Shown: positions 35,351 to 43,857, numbered from the stretch's first letter. The stretch is DNA of 64,000 nucleotides from Mycobacterium sp. 852014-50255_SCH5639931 (GCF_001665605.1 NZ_LZSV01000032.1:1-64000), one strand, 5' to 3'. The notes: generated by a model not told the origin, from the sequence alone. Numbers and translations: made by a program.

Positions 35351-36519
35351 AAGCCACCGTCTGGGCGGGCCGCAACAGCGTCCAGGTGGAGTCCGTTCCG
35401 GACCCCAAGATCCTCAACGACCGCGACGCCATCGTGCGCATCACCTCGACGGCGATCTGCGGTTCCGATCTGCACCTCTACGACGGCTACATCCCCACCG
35501 TGAAGCACGGCGACGTGCTCGGGCACGAGTTCATGGGCGAGGTGGTCGAAGTCGGCAAGGCGGTCAACAACCTGGCCATCGGTGATCGGGTGGTGGTGCC
35601 GTTTCCGATCGCGTGCGGGGCGTGCTCCGCCTGCCGGCGTGACCTGTATTCGCTGTGCGAGAACTCCAATCCGAACGCCGGGATCGCCGAGAAATTCATG
35701 GGTCATTCCCCGGCGGGACTGTTCGGTTACTCGCACATGCTCGGCGGCTTCGCCGGTGGTCAAGCCGAATACGCGCGGGTGCCGTTCGCCGATGTGGGCC
35801 CGCTCAAGATCGAAGACGACCTGACCGACGAGCAGGTCCTGTTCCTGTCCGACATCCTCCCGACCGGTTACATGGGTGCGGAGATGTGCAACATCACCCC
35901 CGGTGACGTGGTCGCGGTGTGGGGTGCGGGCCCGGTCGGCCTGTTCGCGATCATGAGCGCGTTCCTGCTCGGGGCGTCGAAAGTCATTGCCGTCGACCGT
36001 GTTCCGTATCGACTCGAACTGGCGAAGCAGATCGGCGCCACGCCGGTCAACTTCGCCGAAACGTCGGTCCTCGAGGAGCTTCGGGACATCACCGCCGGCC
36101 GGGGGCCCGATCATTGCATCGACGCCGTCGGCATGGAAGCGCGCAGTGGGTCCGCCCCGGTGGATGCCTATGACCGCGTCAAGCAGGCGGCGCGCCTGGA
36201 AACCGAACGCCCGCATGCCATCCGGGAAGCGGCGATGAGTTGCCGCAACGGCGGCACTCTTTCGATCGTCGGGGTGTACGGCGGCCTGATGGACAAATTC
36301 CCGATCGGGGCCGTCATGAACCGATCGCTGACCATCAAGACCGGTCAGTGTCACGTGCATCGCTATATGCGCCCGCTGCTGGACCGGATTCGCAACGGCG
36401 ACATCGACCCGACCATTGTCGTGAGCCACCACCTGAGCCTCGACCAGGCGCCCCACGGCTACGAGATCTTCAAGAACAAAGAGGACCGCTGCACCAAAGT
36501 CATCCTCAATCCGACGTAA
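35347..36519 (+). CDS. Zinc-dependent alcohol/formaldehyde dehydrogenase family protein
   Basis: A 390-residue medium-chain dehydrogenase. The catalytic zinc Cys is in AICGSDLHLYDGYI with GHEFMGEVVEVG. The structural zinc motif is CGACSACRRDLYSLC. The NAD-binding motif is VWGAGPVGLFAIMSA. The insert and HYMRPLL-type C-terminus (HRYMRPLLDRIRNGDIDP) resemble glutathione-independent formaldehyde dehydrogenase-like enzymes, but substrate cannot be assigned. It is translationally coupled to the SRPBCC gene. Confidence 0.9.
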   Translation: MKATVWAGRNSVQVESVPDPKILNDRDAIVRITSTAICGSDLHLYDGYIPTVKHGDVLGHEFMGEVVEVGKAVNNLAIGDRVVVPFPIACGACSACRRDLYSLCENSNPNAGIAEKFMGHSPAGLFGYSHMLGGFAGGQAEYARVPFADVGPLKIEDDLTDEQVLFLSDILPTGYMGAEMCNITPGDVVAVWGAGPVGLFAIMSAFLLGASKVIAVDRVPYRLELAKQIGATPVNFAETSVLEELRDITAGRGPDHCIDAVGMEARSGSAPVDAYDRVKQAARLETERPHAIREAAMSCRNGGTLSIVGVYGGLMDKFPIGAVMNRSLTIKTGQCHVHRYMRPLLDRIRNGDIDPTIVVSHHLSLDQAPHGYEIFKNKEDRCTKVILNPT

Positions 36520-36543
36520 TCCAAAGGGTGAAGGGGAATAGCC

Positions 36544-37098
36544 ATGGCAAATGAATTGGAAGGCAAGAAAGTCGCGATTCTAGCCGCGGACGGCGTGGAG
36601 AAGGTGGAATTCGAGCAACCTCGTGCGGCACTCGAAGAGGCCGGCGCACAGGTCGAGCTGCTTTCGCTGAAGACCGGAGAAATTCAGGCTCGCAATCACG
36701 ACCTCGAACCGGCCGGAACCTTCAAAGTCGACCGTGCGGTGTCGGACGCGTCGGTAGCCGAATTCGACGGCCTGGTACTTCCGGGTGGCACCGTGAATCC
36801 GGACAAGCTGCGGATGGACGCCACCGCAGTCTCCTTCGTGCGCGACTTCGTCGGCTCCGGAAAGCCGGTCGCGGCGATCTGCCACGGCCCCTGGACGCTG
36901 CTGGAAGCCGGTGTGGCAGAGGGCCGCACGCTGACGTCTTACGCGTCCATTCGCACCGATCTGCGCAATGCCGGCGCAAACGTTGTGGACGAGGAGGTCG
37001 TCGTCGACGGCAATTTGATCACCAGTCGCTCACCGAAGGACCTGCCGGCGTTTTGCGCGACCATTGTCAAGCAATTCGCCCATGCGCCTGCGAGTTAG
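36544..37098 (+). CDS. DJ-1/PfpI family protein (type 1 glutamine amidotransferase fold)
   Basis: A 184-residue single-domain protein. The nucleophile elbow is AAICHGPWTLLEAG with the catalytic Cys-His pair. The early Glu is in EFEQPRAALEEAG, and DGLVLPGGTVNPD carries a family loop. Members include PfpI protease-like and YhbO/DJ-1-type deglycase or stress proteins. It follows the dehydrogenase by 24 nt with GAAGGGGA upstream, so it is part of the SigF-linked operon. Confidence 0.9.
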   Translation: MANELEGKKVAILAADGVEKVEFEQPRAALEEAGAQVELLSLKTGEIQARNHDLEPAGTFKVDRAVSDASVAEFDGLVLPGGTVNPDKLRMDATAVSFVRDFVGSGKPVAAICHGPWTLLEAGVAEGRTLTSYASIRTDLRNAGANVVDEEVVVDGNLITSRSPKDLPAFCATIVKQFAHAPAS

Positions 37099-37122
37099 CC
37101 GAAAAATGCCTTTAACCACTCC

Positions 37123-37148
37123 GTTTGAACCCATCGGTTTGCGGGCAT
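37123..37148 (+). promoter_or_regulatory. Possible SigF-type promoter (one mismatch)
   Basis: GTTT (37123-37126), 16-nt spacer, GGGCAT (37143-37148): one mismatch to GGGTAT. It lies 50 nt before the TTG start at 37198. Confidence 0.4.
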
Positions 37149-37197
37149 TACACAGGCCAAGCAGTGATCGCCGCGGCGATCTGTCGAAAGGCCAAAG

Positions 37198-37887
37198 TTG
37201 ACCACAACATATCCAGGACCCGCTGTCTCGGCTGCTTCGAACGTGTATCAGCCCCAGGACGATTCCCGATTACTGGTGAATGAGATGCGAGAAAGCGCGC
37301 TCATTCCGGGCCGGCGCGTTCTCGACTTGTGTACGGGCAGCGGATTCGTGGCGATCGCGGCCGCCGAGATGGGTGGCGCCGACGTGACGGCCTTCGACAT
37401 CTGCCCACACGCCGTGGGTTGCTCTCGCGACAACGCGGCCACCGTCGGCGTGAATGTCGATGTGCGCAAGGGCACTTGGAGCGATGCGCTCGACTGCGCG
37501 CCGTTCGACGTCGTCGTGTCCAACCCGCCGTACGTGCCGACACCGCCGAACGGTGACACGGAGCACATCGGCCCCGGCGCCGGCCCGTCGTGGGCCTGGA
37601 ACGCCGGCCCTGATGGCCGGATGGTGTTGGACCCGCTGTGCGAAGCGGCGCCGAAGTTGCTGTGCGACGGGGGATCCCTGCTTCTCGTGCACTCGGCACT
37701 CGCCGGTGTCCGGCAATCGCTGGATTCCCTGAAGTGGGCCGGCATGGACGCCAAAGTCATTGCGTCGAAATGGATACCGTTCGGCCCCGTGATGACGGCG
37801 CGGGCGAGGTGGCTCGAGAGCGTCGGCCTGATACCCCGCGGACGCCGGGAAGAGGAGCTGATCGTGATCCGGGCGGACAAGCGGTGA
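37198..37887 (+). CDS. HemK2/MTQ2-type methyltransferase
   Basis: A 229-residue SAM methyltransferase. The SAM motif is VLDLCTGSGFVAIAAAEMGG, followed by TAFDICPHAV and the NPPY signature (VVVSNPPYVPTPP) of enzymes that methylate planar nitrogen, usually a Gln or Lys side chain in release factors or other proteins. It resembles the HemK2/MTQ2 class rather than PrmC. TTG is the start, with GAAAGG 5 nt upstream. It overlaps the CDGSH gene by four bases. Confidence 0.82.
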   Translation: MTTTYPGPAVSAASNVYQPQDDSRLLVNEMRESALIPGRRVLDLCTGSGFVAIAAAEMGGADVTAFDICPHAVGCSRDNAATVGVNVDVRKGTWSDALDCAPFDVVVSNPPYVPTPPNGDTEHIGPGAGPSWAWNAGPDGRMVLDPLCEAAPKLLCDGGSLLLVHSALAGVRQSLDSLKWAGMDAKVIASKWIPFGPVMTARARWLESVGLIPRGRREEELIVIRADKR

Positions 37888-38132
37888 CTACCACCCGGGT
37901 CCAGGTGGTTGCCGGCGGGCCGGTGCTGGTGTCCGGCCCGGTGCGCATCGAGATGCCGAACGGGGAGGTCGTCGAGTCCGACCGGTTCATGGTGGCGATC
38001 TGCACCTGCCGGCGCAGCGAGAAGTATCCCTTATGCGACACCAGCCATCGCAGATGCCGGAACCTGGCCCGCCGGACGTCTAGTCCAGCGCCCTCCGCAA
38101 CGACGACCGACCCTGCTGCCACGACGCCATAA
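37884..38132 (+). CDS. CDGSH iron-sulfur domain protein
   Basis: An 82-residue protein with the CDGSH-type 2Fe-2S ligand set CTCRRSEKYPLCDTSHR (three Cys, one His). A beta-strand region precedes it (GPVLVSGPVRIEMPNGEVV). Its redox partner is unknown; such proteins act in electron or iron-sulfur transfer. GTG overlaps the previous stop (GTGA). The last 53 nt overlap the convergent haem-oxygenase-like gene, so the C-terminal tail, rich in Ser/Thr/Pro, may not be conserved. Confidence 0.82.
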   Translation: MTTTRVQVVAGGPVLVSGPVRIEMPNGEVVESDRFMVAICTCRRSEKYPLCDTSHRRCRNLARRTSSPAPSATTTDPAATTP

Positions 38133-39099
38133 CCGCGTCAGCCAAACGATTTTCGACCGCCGCGTGCGCGCGGATCCCGAACACGATGTCGCGATCGAGG
38201 TGCGGCTCCCGCTCGACGAGATCCCCGACCACGTCTATGCGCACCACGTGCTCGTGCACGGCGTCGGCCTCGACGTGCTCGGCGTAGAACTCGACGCACG
38301 CCGAAGGTGCCTCCATCCGCTGCAGGGCCTGCACCATCCGCCGGGATCCCGGCGGGGAGGTGATCTCCGTCGAAGCGAAGTGCCCGATCGCCGCGCCACG
38401 CAACTCGCGGTGCAGCCCGAACAGCGACATCAGGTTCACCGCCGCCAAAGCTTCGGCGTGAACTGCGTCCACGTAGGCCAGATACGTCGTGTCCAGATTC
38501 GCGGCCGCCATCAGATCGGCGAAAAGCTGCTGGTGCAGCCGGGGACCCTGGCCCGCGCCATACTCGTCGAATTCGATTGCCACGAAAGCCGCTTTCGCGA
38601 CACCCATCAGCCGCGGGATCGCCCACGCGTGCGGATCGCCCTCTTTGAGGTGATACACGGACCGGTGGACGAAGTACTCGCGCATCTGCTGCCACGTTCC
38701 GGTGTCGCGCAGGTAATACGACGGACCCGTGCCGTCGACCGGTTCGACCGAGATGGCGTCCATTTCGGCGGCGGCGGTCTGATCCGATGCGATGGGCCCG
38801 ACGTCGCGGCGCACGCCGGCCAGGAAAACGCGTTCGAGCTCGCCGCGCAGTGCCAGCAGCGCCGGATTCCATTCCCAGCCGGGGTCGACGCCCGCGAAGC
38901 CGCGGTAGTGCAGCTCGTAGCACATGCACAGCGCCAGCTGCAGATCCAGGCCGTAGGGATCCGAATCGCGCACGGACGCGCCGATGCGGGTCAGGTGGTC
39001 ATGTGACGGCGGTCCGGTCAGCGCGCGACGGACTGCGGTCGACAGCGGCCCGTGTGCCGCCGGCAGGGCGGGTTCGGTGATGATCGATGCGCGGGTCAC
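38080..39099 (-). CDS. Iron-containing redox enzyme family protein (haem-oxygenase-like fold)
   Basis: A 339-residue all-helical protein of the haem-oxygenase-like di-iron oxidase group (UndA/BesC-type superfamily). Likely iron ligands are the Glu/His in CYELHYRGF, the acids in EFDEYGAGQG and the C-terminal cluster YAEHVEADAVHEH. ALAAVNLMSLFGLHRELRGA is the core helix. The substrate is unknown; members cleave C-C bonds or oxidise amines. GTG at 39099 or 39105 are both possible. It lies 49 nt after the PP2C gene in the same direction, so it may be the last gene of the stressosome operon. Confidence 0.8.
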   Translation of the reverse strand: MTRASIITEPALPAAHGPLSTAVRRALTGPPSHDHLTRIGASVRDSDPYGLDLQLALCMCYELHYRGFAGVDPGWEWNPALLALRGELERVFLAGVRRDVGPIASDQTAAAEMDAISVEPVDGTGPSYYLRDTGTWQQMREYFVHRSVYHLKEGDPHAWAIPRLMGVAKAAFVAIEFDEYGAGQGPRLHQQLFADLMAAANLDTTYLAYVDAVHAEALAAVNLMSLFGLHRELRGAAIGHFASTEITSPPGSRRMVQALQRMEAPSACVEFYAEHVEADAVHEHVVRIDVVGDLVEREPHLDRDIVFGIRAHAAVENRLADAVMASWQQGRSSLRRALD

Positions 39100-39148
39100 G
39101 CCCACGACTACCCGCAATCCAGGGGCCACAAACGGTGCGGCGCCACCC

Positions 39149-41365
39149 CTACCCACCCTCGGCCGGCAGCCGGAAGGTGATGTCGGCCGTCGTCCCGGCG
39201 GGGGTGCAGTCGAGTTCGAGCGCGGTGCTGAGCGCCCGCATCAGCACCAGGCCCCGCCCACCGTTGCCGGGGTTGACCTGCGGTGGCTTCCACGAGCCCT
39301 GGTCGCTGATCCGGGCGAGGATTTCGCCGTCGGCGAGTTCGACGTCGAGCAGCATCGTGCCCGGCGGTTGTCCGGAGTATGCGTGCTCGACGCAGTTCGT
39401 GCAGGCCTCGTTGACGACCAGCACGATGTCGGCGGCCAGTTCGTCCGGCACGTCCGCGGTGCGCAGCCATTGGGCCAACCGATGCCGGATGCCAACCAAC
39501 CGCCCTGCGCTGGCTTCACTTTCGATCCGAAGCGGGGACTGCTGGTGCCGGTAGATCACCATCGCCACATCGTCGTCATACCCCGCCGCGGGCGCCAGCT
39601 CACTCAGGACCGCATCGGCGACCGAGTCCAACGGCAACGTCGTCGTCTTCGCCAGCACCGCTGCGGCGCGGCCCATCCCGTCATCGATGGACTCGTGTTT
39701 GCGCTCGACAAGCCCGTCGGTGAACAGCATCAGGGTGGAGCGGGGCGGCAGCACGCGGCTGGTCTGCGGGCGGGGGTCGGGGCGGCGGACCGCGAGCGGC
39801 ACCGACGCGGCATCGGTCAACATCAGCGTCGTCCCCGGCTCGGACCCGACGAGCACGGCGGGCATGTGGCCGGCGTTGCTGTATTGCAGGACACCGGATT
39901 CGGTGTCGAGGATCGCCAGGAAAACGGTGGTGCAGTATGCGTTCGGGATGAGCGAGGCCGCCGAGTCGAGTTGCTCGAGCAGCAACGCGGGCTCTGCCCC
40001 GTTGATCAACAGCGCCCGCGCCGAGCTGCGTAGCTGGCCCATGACCGCCGCGGCCGGCAGCCCGCGACCCACGCAGTCACCGACGACGATGCCGATGCGA
40101 TGGTCGCCGATCGGCAGCACGTCATACCAGTCGCCGCCGATTTCCAGGGGCGGGACCGCGGGCTCGTAGCGCACGGCGAAGCCCGGGGGCGGCTGCATCG
40201 TCGGCAGTAGGGCGCGCTGCAGGGTCAGCGATGTCTCGCGGGCGCTTTCGAATTGGCGGACGTGTTGCATGGCCAGGCTCAGGTGGCCGATGAGGACGGT
40301 CACCAGCAGCCGGTCTTCGGCACTGATCCAGCGCGGCGAGCGCAGCTCCAACCACAACGCCAGGTCGCCCGCGCCGGAGAGCACCGCCACCAATCCGTGT
40401 GCCTTGCCGGGATTGTCTGGTCGCTCAACCGTTTTGGCGGTCAGCGGCAGCTGGTGACGCGCGACCTCGAAGGTATGACGCAACCACGGATCCAGCTTGC
40501 GCCAGGACGTTTTGGACGTCTCGCCCGCCACTTGGACGGTCGGTTCGCCGTCGCCGGTCGGCCAGGAGATCGCGACCACCCGTTGTACGTCGATGGCCGT
40601 GCTGCACTCGTCGAGAGTGATGGACAGCAGCTCGTCAACGCTTTTGGCCACCGCCACCGCAGTCGCCAACCGCAGCACCGCGCTTTCCCTTGCGGCGAAG
40701 GCCCTTTCGGCGGTGATGTCACGGATCGTCCCCACGAAGACGCCTTGTTCGCTGCCGCTGCCCTGCACCGCGTTGATGCTCACCGTCACCCAGACCAGGT
40801 GCCCGTCGCGGTGCCGAATCGGTGTCTCGTAGGTGGTGGTGCCGATGCTCTGGACCAGCGCCTGCTGTTGGCGGGCGCCCTGTTGGTCGACCAACCACGG
40901 GTGCGGCCACCGGTAGGGCAGGCCCTCGGCGGGATAGCCGAGTATTTCGATCAGGGCGTTGTTCATGTCGATCACGGAGCCCTCGTGATCGGCGACGAAG
41001 AAGCCCTCCTGCAACGAATTGACCAGCGCGGTGCGGAATCTGTCGCGGTCGGCCAGTCCCTCGGCGCGGGCGCGCTCGCGCGCGAAGCGCCTGGTGCCGT
41101 CCAGGAAGCCGCGGGTGGCGATGTCGAGCGGGACCAGCAGCTGCAACAGGAATTCCAGCGCGATCGGCGCGTCTATCTGGATGTCCTTGGCCAGAACGAG
41201 GATCAGCTGGACGTGCCGCTCGATGATCGCGAGCAGGCTGACTTCCTCCTGCAGGGCTCGGCGGCCGAGCTCATACGCGGCCGCCAGGCTGTCCTCGTCA
41301 CGCGCCTCCATGTAGGTGCGCAGCGCCGCGGCGTACTGGGCGTGGAACTCGTCGCTATCACTCAT
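39149..41365 (-). CDS. PAS-GAF-SpoIIE phosphatase with C-terminal RsbW-like kinase domain
   Basis: A 738-residue multidomain regulator, in order: an RsbR/RsbU-type helical N-terminus (1-95), a PAS domain (about 110-225: FFVADHEGSVIDMNNALIEILG), a GAF-like domain (230-370), a SpoIIE/PP2C phosphatase (390-590: GGDWYDVLPIGDHRIGIVVG, YSNAGHMPAVL, LFTDGLVERK, DDDVAMVIYR with metal-binding Asp), and a GHKL HATPase (620-735: VNEACTNCVEHAYSG, ISDQGSW, GGRGLVLMRAL). It joins an RsbU/RsbP-like phosphatase to an RsbW-like anti-sigma kinase, like Rv1364c but without its STAS domain. ATG overlaps the rsbX-like stop (ATGA). Likely output: phosphorylation state of anti-anti-sigma factors. Confidence 0.9.
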   Translation of the reverse strand: MSDSDEFHAQYAAALRTYMEARDEDSLAAAYELGRRALQEEVSLLAIIERHVQLILVLAKDIQIDAPIALEFLLQLLVPLDIATRGFLDGTRRFARERARAEGLADRDRFRTALVNSLQEGFFVADHEGSVIDMNNALIEILGYPAEGLPYRWPHPWLVDQQGARQQQALVQSIGTTTYETPIRHRDGHLVWVTVSINAVQGSGSEQGVFVGTIRDITAERAFAARESAVLRLATAVAVAKSVDELLSITLDECSTAIDVQRVVAISWPTGDGEPTVQVAGETSKTSWRKLDPWLRHTFEVARHQLPLTAKTVERPDNPGKAHGLVAVLSGAGDLALWLELRSPRWISAEDRLLVTVLIGHLSLAMQHVRQFESARETSLTLQRALLPTMQPPPGFAVRYEPAVPPLEIGGDWYDVLPIGDHRIGIVVGDCVGRGLPAAAVMGQLRSSARALLINGAEPALLLEQLDSAASLIPNAYCTTVFLAILDTESGVLQYSNAGHMPAVLVGSEPGTTLMLTDAASVPLAVRRPDPRPQTSRVLPPRSTLMLFTDGLVERKHESIDDGMGRAAAVLAKTTTLPLDSVADAVLSELAPAAGYDDDVAMVIYRHQQSPLRIESEASAGRLVGIRHRLAQWLRTADVPDELAADIVLVVNEACTNCVEHAYSGQPPGTMLLDVELADGEILARISDQGSWKPPQVNPGNGGRGLVLMRALSTALELDCTPAGTTADITFRLPAEGG

Positions 41366-41988
41366 GTCGAGACGCCCCGATGACGAGCGGTCAGCACCAT
41401 GGCATCGTCGGTTTCCTTGGCATCCTTACCGAGTAATTCCTCGGCGATGACGACTGCGGTGGCCGAGAAGTCGATGTGGTCAAGGTAGTTTTCGGCGATC
41501 CCGTCGGTGCTTATCACGAGCAGGTCTCCCGGACGGATCGAAATAACCTGCGCCGGTCTGATTTCCGGTATGCGATAGCCGACGATTCCCGCGGTAAGCC
41601 GTGCGCTGGATCGGATTTGGACGCCGGTCGGGGACTTGGCCACCACGTCGGCGGTGACGTTGCCGACGCCCGTCCAGGTCAGCGTGTTAGCGGCGAAGTC
41701 CACCCGTGCCAACGTCATCGCCACCCCTCTGGTGCCCTCCAGCACACGATGGCAAAGCTGGATCAATACTTCGAGCCGCTCCGAACTGGAGCGTTTGACC
41801 GCTTCGATGGCGCGCAGCGCAGCGGCTGCGGCATCCGGACCGTGGCCGAGGCCGTCCACCACGCCGAACAGCGCAGCTTCGCGGCCGATGTCGACTGCGA
41901 GGCCTCGATCGCCCGAGACATACTCGCTGGGCAGTGGGCGGCCCGCCCTTGCCCACTCGATCGGACCGAACCGGCCGTTGTCACGCAC
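41362..41988 (-). CDS. RsbX-like SpoIIE/PP2C phosphatase
   Basis: A 208-residue single-domain PP2C-type phosphatase. Metal-site motifs are FGVVDGLGHGPDAAAAAL, GVGNVTADV, ISTDGIAENY and DDAMVLTAR. By position after rsbRST and its small size it corresponds to RsbX, which resets the stressosome by dephosphorylating RsbR and RsbS. GTG start overlaps the rsbT stop by eight bases. Confidence 0.85.
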   Translation of the reverse strand: MRDNGRFGPIEWARAGRPLPSEYVSGDRGLAVDIGREAALFGVVDGLGHGPDAAAAALRAIEAVKRSSSERLEVLIQLCHRVLEGTRGVAMTLARVDFAANTLTWTGVGNVTADVVAKSPTGVQIRSSARLTAGIVGYRIPEIRPAQVISIRPGDLLVISTDGIAENYLDHIDFSATAVVIAEELLGKDAKETDDAMVLTARHRGVST

Positions 41989-42394
41989 GGGGAGGGACCC
42001 ATTTCCACATCTCGACGACCGTCCCCCGGCCGAGCGCGGACTCCACGAACAACTTGTCCATCAGCCGGCGGGAGCCCGGTAGGCCCATCCCCAACCCGCG
42101 GCCGGTCGAATACCCGTCTTCCATCGCCCGCTCGATGTCCAAGATGCCCGGTCCCTGATCCTCGGCGCGCACCACCAGAGCCTTGCGGCCTTCCCGGTCG
42201 GCCACGAAGACCCGGACGCTGCCGCGGCCGGCGTAGCTGGTGATGTTTCGCGCGATCTCGGAGATCGCCGTCGCGATCATTGTGACGTCTGTGAGGGAGA
42301 ATCCCAGATCGAGTGCGAGTTGGTGTCCGGCTTTGCGAGCTTCGACGATGTCGTCGGAATTGTCGATGGCGACGACGATATCAGTCGCCACCAT
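41981..42394 (-). CDS. rsbT: RsbT-like serine kinase of the stressosome
   Basis: A 137-residue GHKL-family kinase. The N box is TAISEIARNITSYAG, the G1 box AEDQGPGI and the G2 box GRGLGMGLPGSRRLMD. RsbT phosphorylates RsbR and RsbS, is released under stress, and then activates an RsbU-type phosphatase, which here could be the large PP2C protein downstream. It overlaps rsbS by 14 nt. Confidence 0.9.
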   Translation of the reverse strand: MVATDIVVAIDNSDDIVEARKAGHQLALDLGFSLTDVTMIATAISEIARNITSYAGRGSVRVFVADREGRKALVVRAEDQGPGILDIERAMEDGYSTGRGLGMGLPGSRRLMDKLFVESALGRGTVVEMWKWVPPRA

Positions 42395-42770
42395 CGCGCC
42401 CGATCGTCGGCTTCCGCTGCGTCAGTTGGCGATTCAGCAGGGCGAGGCCTTCTTCGAGGTCCAGCGCCGTATTCATGTCGTCGAACGCCAAACCCAGCTG
42501 GACCATCGCGAAGGCCACTTCCGGCTGCAGGCCGACGATCACCGTGTCCGCGCCGCGCAGCCGCGTCATGTGCGCAATGGTCCGCAGCGACCGGGCCGCG
42601 AACGAGTCCATCACGTCGATGGCGGTGACGTCGACGATGATGCCCTGCGCGCGGAACCGGCTGACCCGCTCCATGAGGTCATAGCGGAGCCGCTCGGCGT
42701 CGGAGTCGCTGAGCGCGGCCTGGACCGAGGCGATGAGGATCGCACCCTGTTTCAGGATCGGTACGGGCAT
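42381..42770 (-). CDS. rsbS: RsbS-like STAS protein of the stressosome
   Basis: A 129-residue single STAS domain. VMDSFAARSLRTIAHM carries the conserved Ser (Ser56, equivalent to B. subtilis RsbS Ser59) phosphorylated by RsbT. GLQPEVAFAMVQLGL is typical of RsbS. It follows rsbR by 22 nt. RsbS and RsbR co-assemble into the stressosome core. Confidence 0.9.
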   Translation of the reverse strand: MPVPILKQGAILIASVQAALSDSDAERLRYDLMERVSRFRAQGIIVDVTAIDVMDSFAARSLRTIAHMTRLRGADTVIVGLQPEVAFAMVQLGLAFDDMNTALDLEEGLALLNRQLTQRKPTIGRDGGD

Positions 42771-42792
42771 GGCGCGCTCGTGTTCCTCGTAG

Positions 42793-43695
42793 CTATCCTG
42801 GCTGCTCGCCGGTGCGAGTGACCTCGTAGCCCAGCAGGCGCTCGGCTTCCTCGATGCCGCCCTGCAGGTCGCCGACGGCGTTCATCTTCGACAGGTCCAG
42901 CCCGATGGTCACCAGCGTCAGGGCGATTTCGGAGGACAGGCCGGTGATGATGACGCTGGCGCCCATCAGACCCGACGCGTCGACCGTCTGCACCAGGTGG
43001 TTGGCCACCGTGGAGTCGATGGTCGGCACACCGGTGATGTCGATGACCACCACTTTCGCGCGGTTCGCGCGGATGGCTCTCAGCAGTTGCTCGGTGACCT
43101 GACGGGCGCGCTGAGAATCGAGCACACCGATGATCGGCAGAATCAGCAGCTGTTCGCGCACCTGCAGCACCGGCGTCGACAGCTCGCGGATGGCTTCCTG
43201 CTGCTGGCGGATGATGCGCTCGCGTTCCTGCACGAAGCTGACCGCCACGGTGTTGGCGATGCGGTTGGCCGCGGGTTCGTAGGCATCCAGAACCCGATTT
43301 AGCATCTCGAATTCGGTCTGGTACTTCTCGAACAACGAGCGCGCCAGCACGTCACGCAGCAACAACACGATGCCGACGACCTCGTCCGTTTCCACGCCCC
43401 GCGGAATGATGCGCTCGGATAGGTCGCGCGCGTAGGCCTGCAGCGCCTCGACGCTACCGGTCTCGAGCACCTCCACGTAGTTGTCGTAGACGGCAGTCGC
43501 CTCGGAGAACAGCTCCTCCGGCGTCATCGCGGTGAGCAGTTCGGCCTCGGTGATCCTGCGTGCCCACTCCTCGCGCAGCACGGTGCGGTTCTGCCGCAGG
43601 TGCTGGACGAGCTGTGGCAGCAGGCCCTCGCTGGAAATGCTGACCGCCTGCGCGGTGGCGCCCCCGCCGCTGAACTCCGCCGGCGAATCTGACAT
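42793..43695 (-). CDS. rsbR: RsbR-like stressosome sensor protein
   Basis: A 300-residue RsbR paralogue. Residues 25-165 form an all-helical non-haem-globin-like N-terminal sensor (LPQLVQHLRQNRTVLREEW, ATAVYDNYVEVLETGSVEAL). A linker helix (RERIIRQQQEAIRELSTPVLQ) leads to a STAS domain with GVPTIDSTVANHLVQTVDAS, which carries the Ser/Thr phosphorylation region. No haem- or flavin-binding motif is obvious, so the signal is unknown. ATG at 43695 has GGGAGG 5-7 nt upstream. First gene of rsbR-rsbS-rsbT-rsbX-PP2C. Confidence 0.9.
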   Translation of the reverse strand: MSDSPAEFSGGGATAQAVSISSEGLLPQLVQHLRQNRTVLREEWARRITEAELLTAMTPEELFSEATAVYDNYVEVLETGSVEALQAYARDLSERIIPRGVETDEVVGIVLLLRDVLARSLFEKYQTEFEMLNRVLDAYEPAANRIANTVAVSFVQERERIIRQQQEAIRELSTPVLQVREQLLILPIIGVLDSQRARQVTEQLLRAIRANRAKVVVIDITGVPTIDSTVANHLVQTVDASGLMGASVIITGLSSEIALTLVTIGLDLSKMNAVGDLQGGIEEAERLLGYEVTRTGEQPG

Positions 43696-43751
43696 ATTGC
43701 CTCCCGAGTGCCGGTCCGCGCCCCGCTGTGTGCAGGCTCGATTTTGCGAGA

Positions 43752-43818
43752 CTAGCCTGGGTTGTCGCGGGGCAGGTGTTGAGGGCATATTCTTCTCGCA
43801 GTTCGCAACGCAGGCTAG
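43752..43818. promoter_or_regulatory. 13-bp inverted repeat in the rsbR/rsfB divergent promoter region
   Basis: CTAGCCTGGGTTG (43752-43764) and CAACGCAGGCTAG (43806-43818) are inverted with 12 of 13 bases matching, 41 nt apart. Each arm ends with a TAG that begins a possible -10 (TAGTCT towards rsbR, TAGGCT towards rsfB). This may be a pair of divergent promoters with a shared recognition sequence, or two operators for one regulator. Confidence 0.5.
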
Positions 43819-43857
43819 GCTTGCACCACACCTGACGCCCAGGACAAAGGATCGCCA

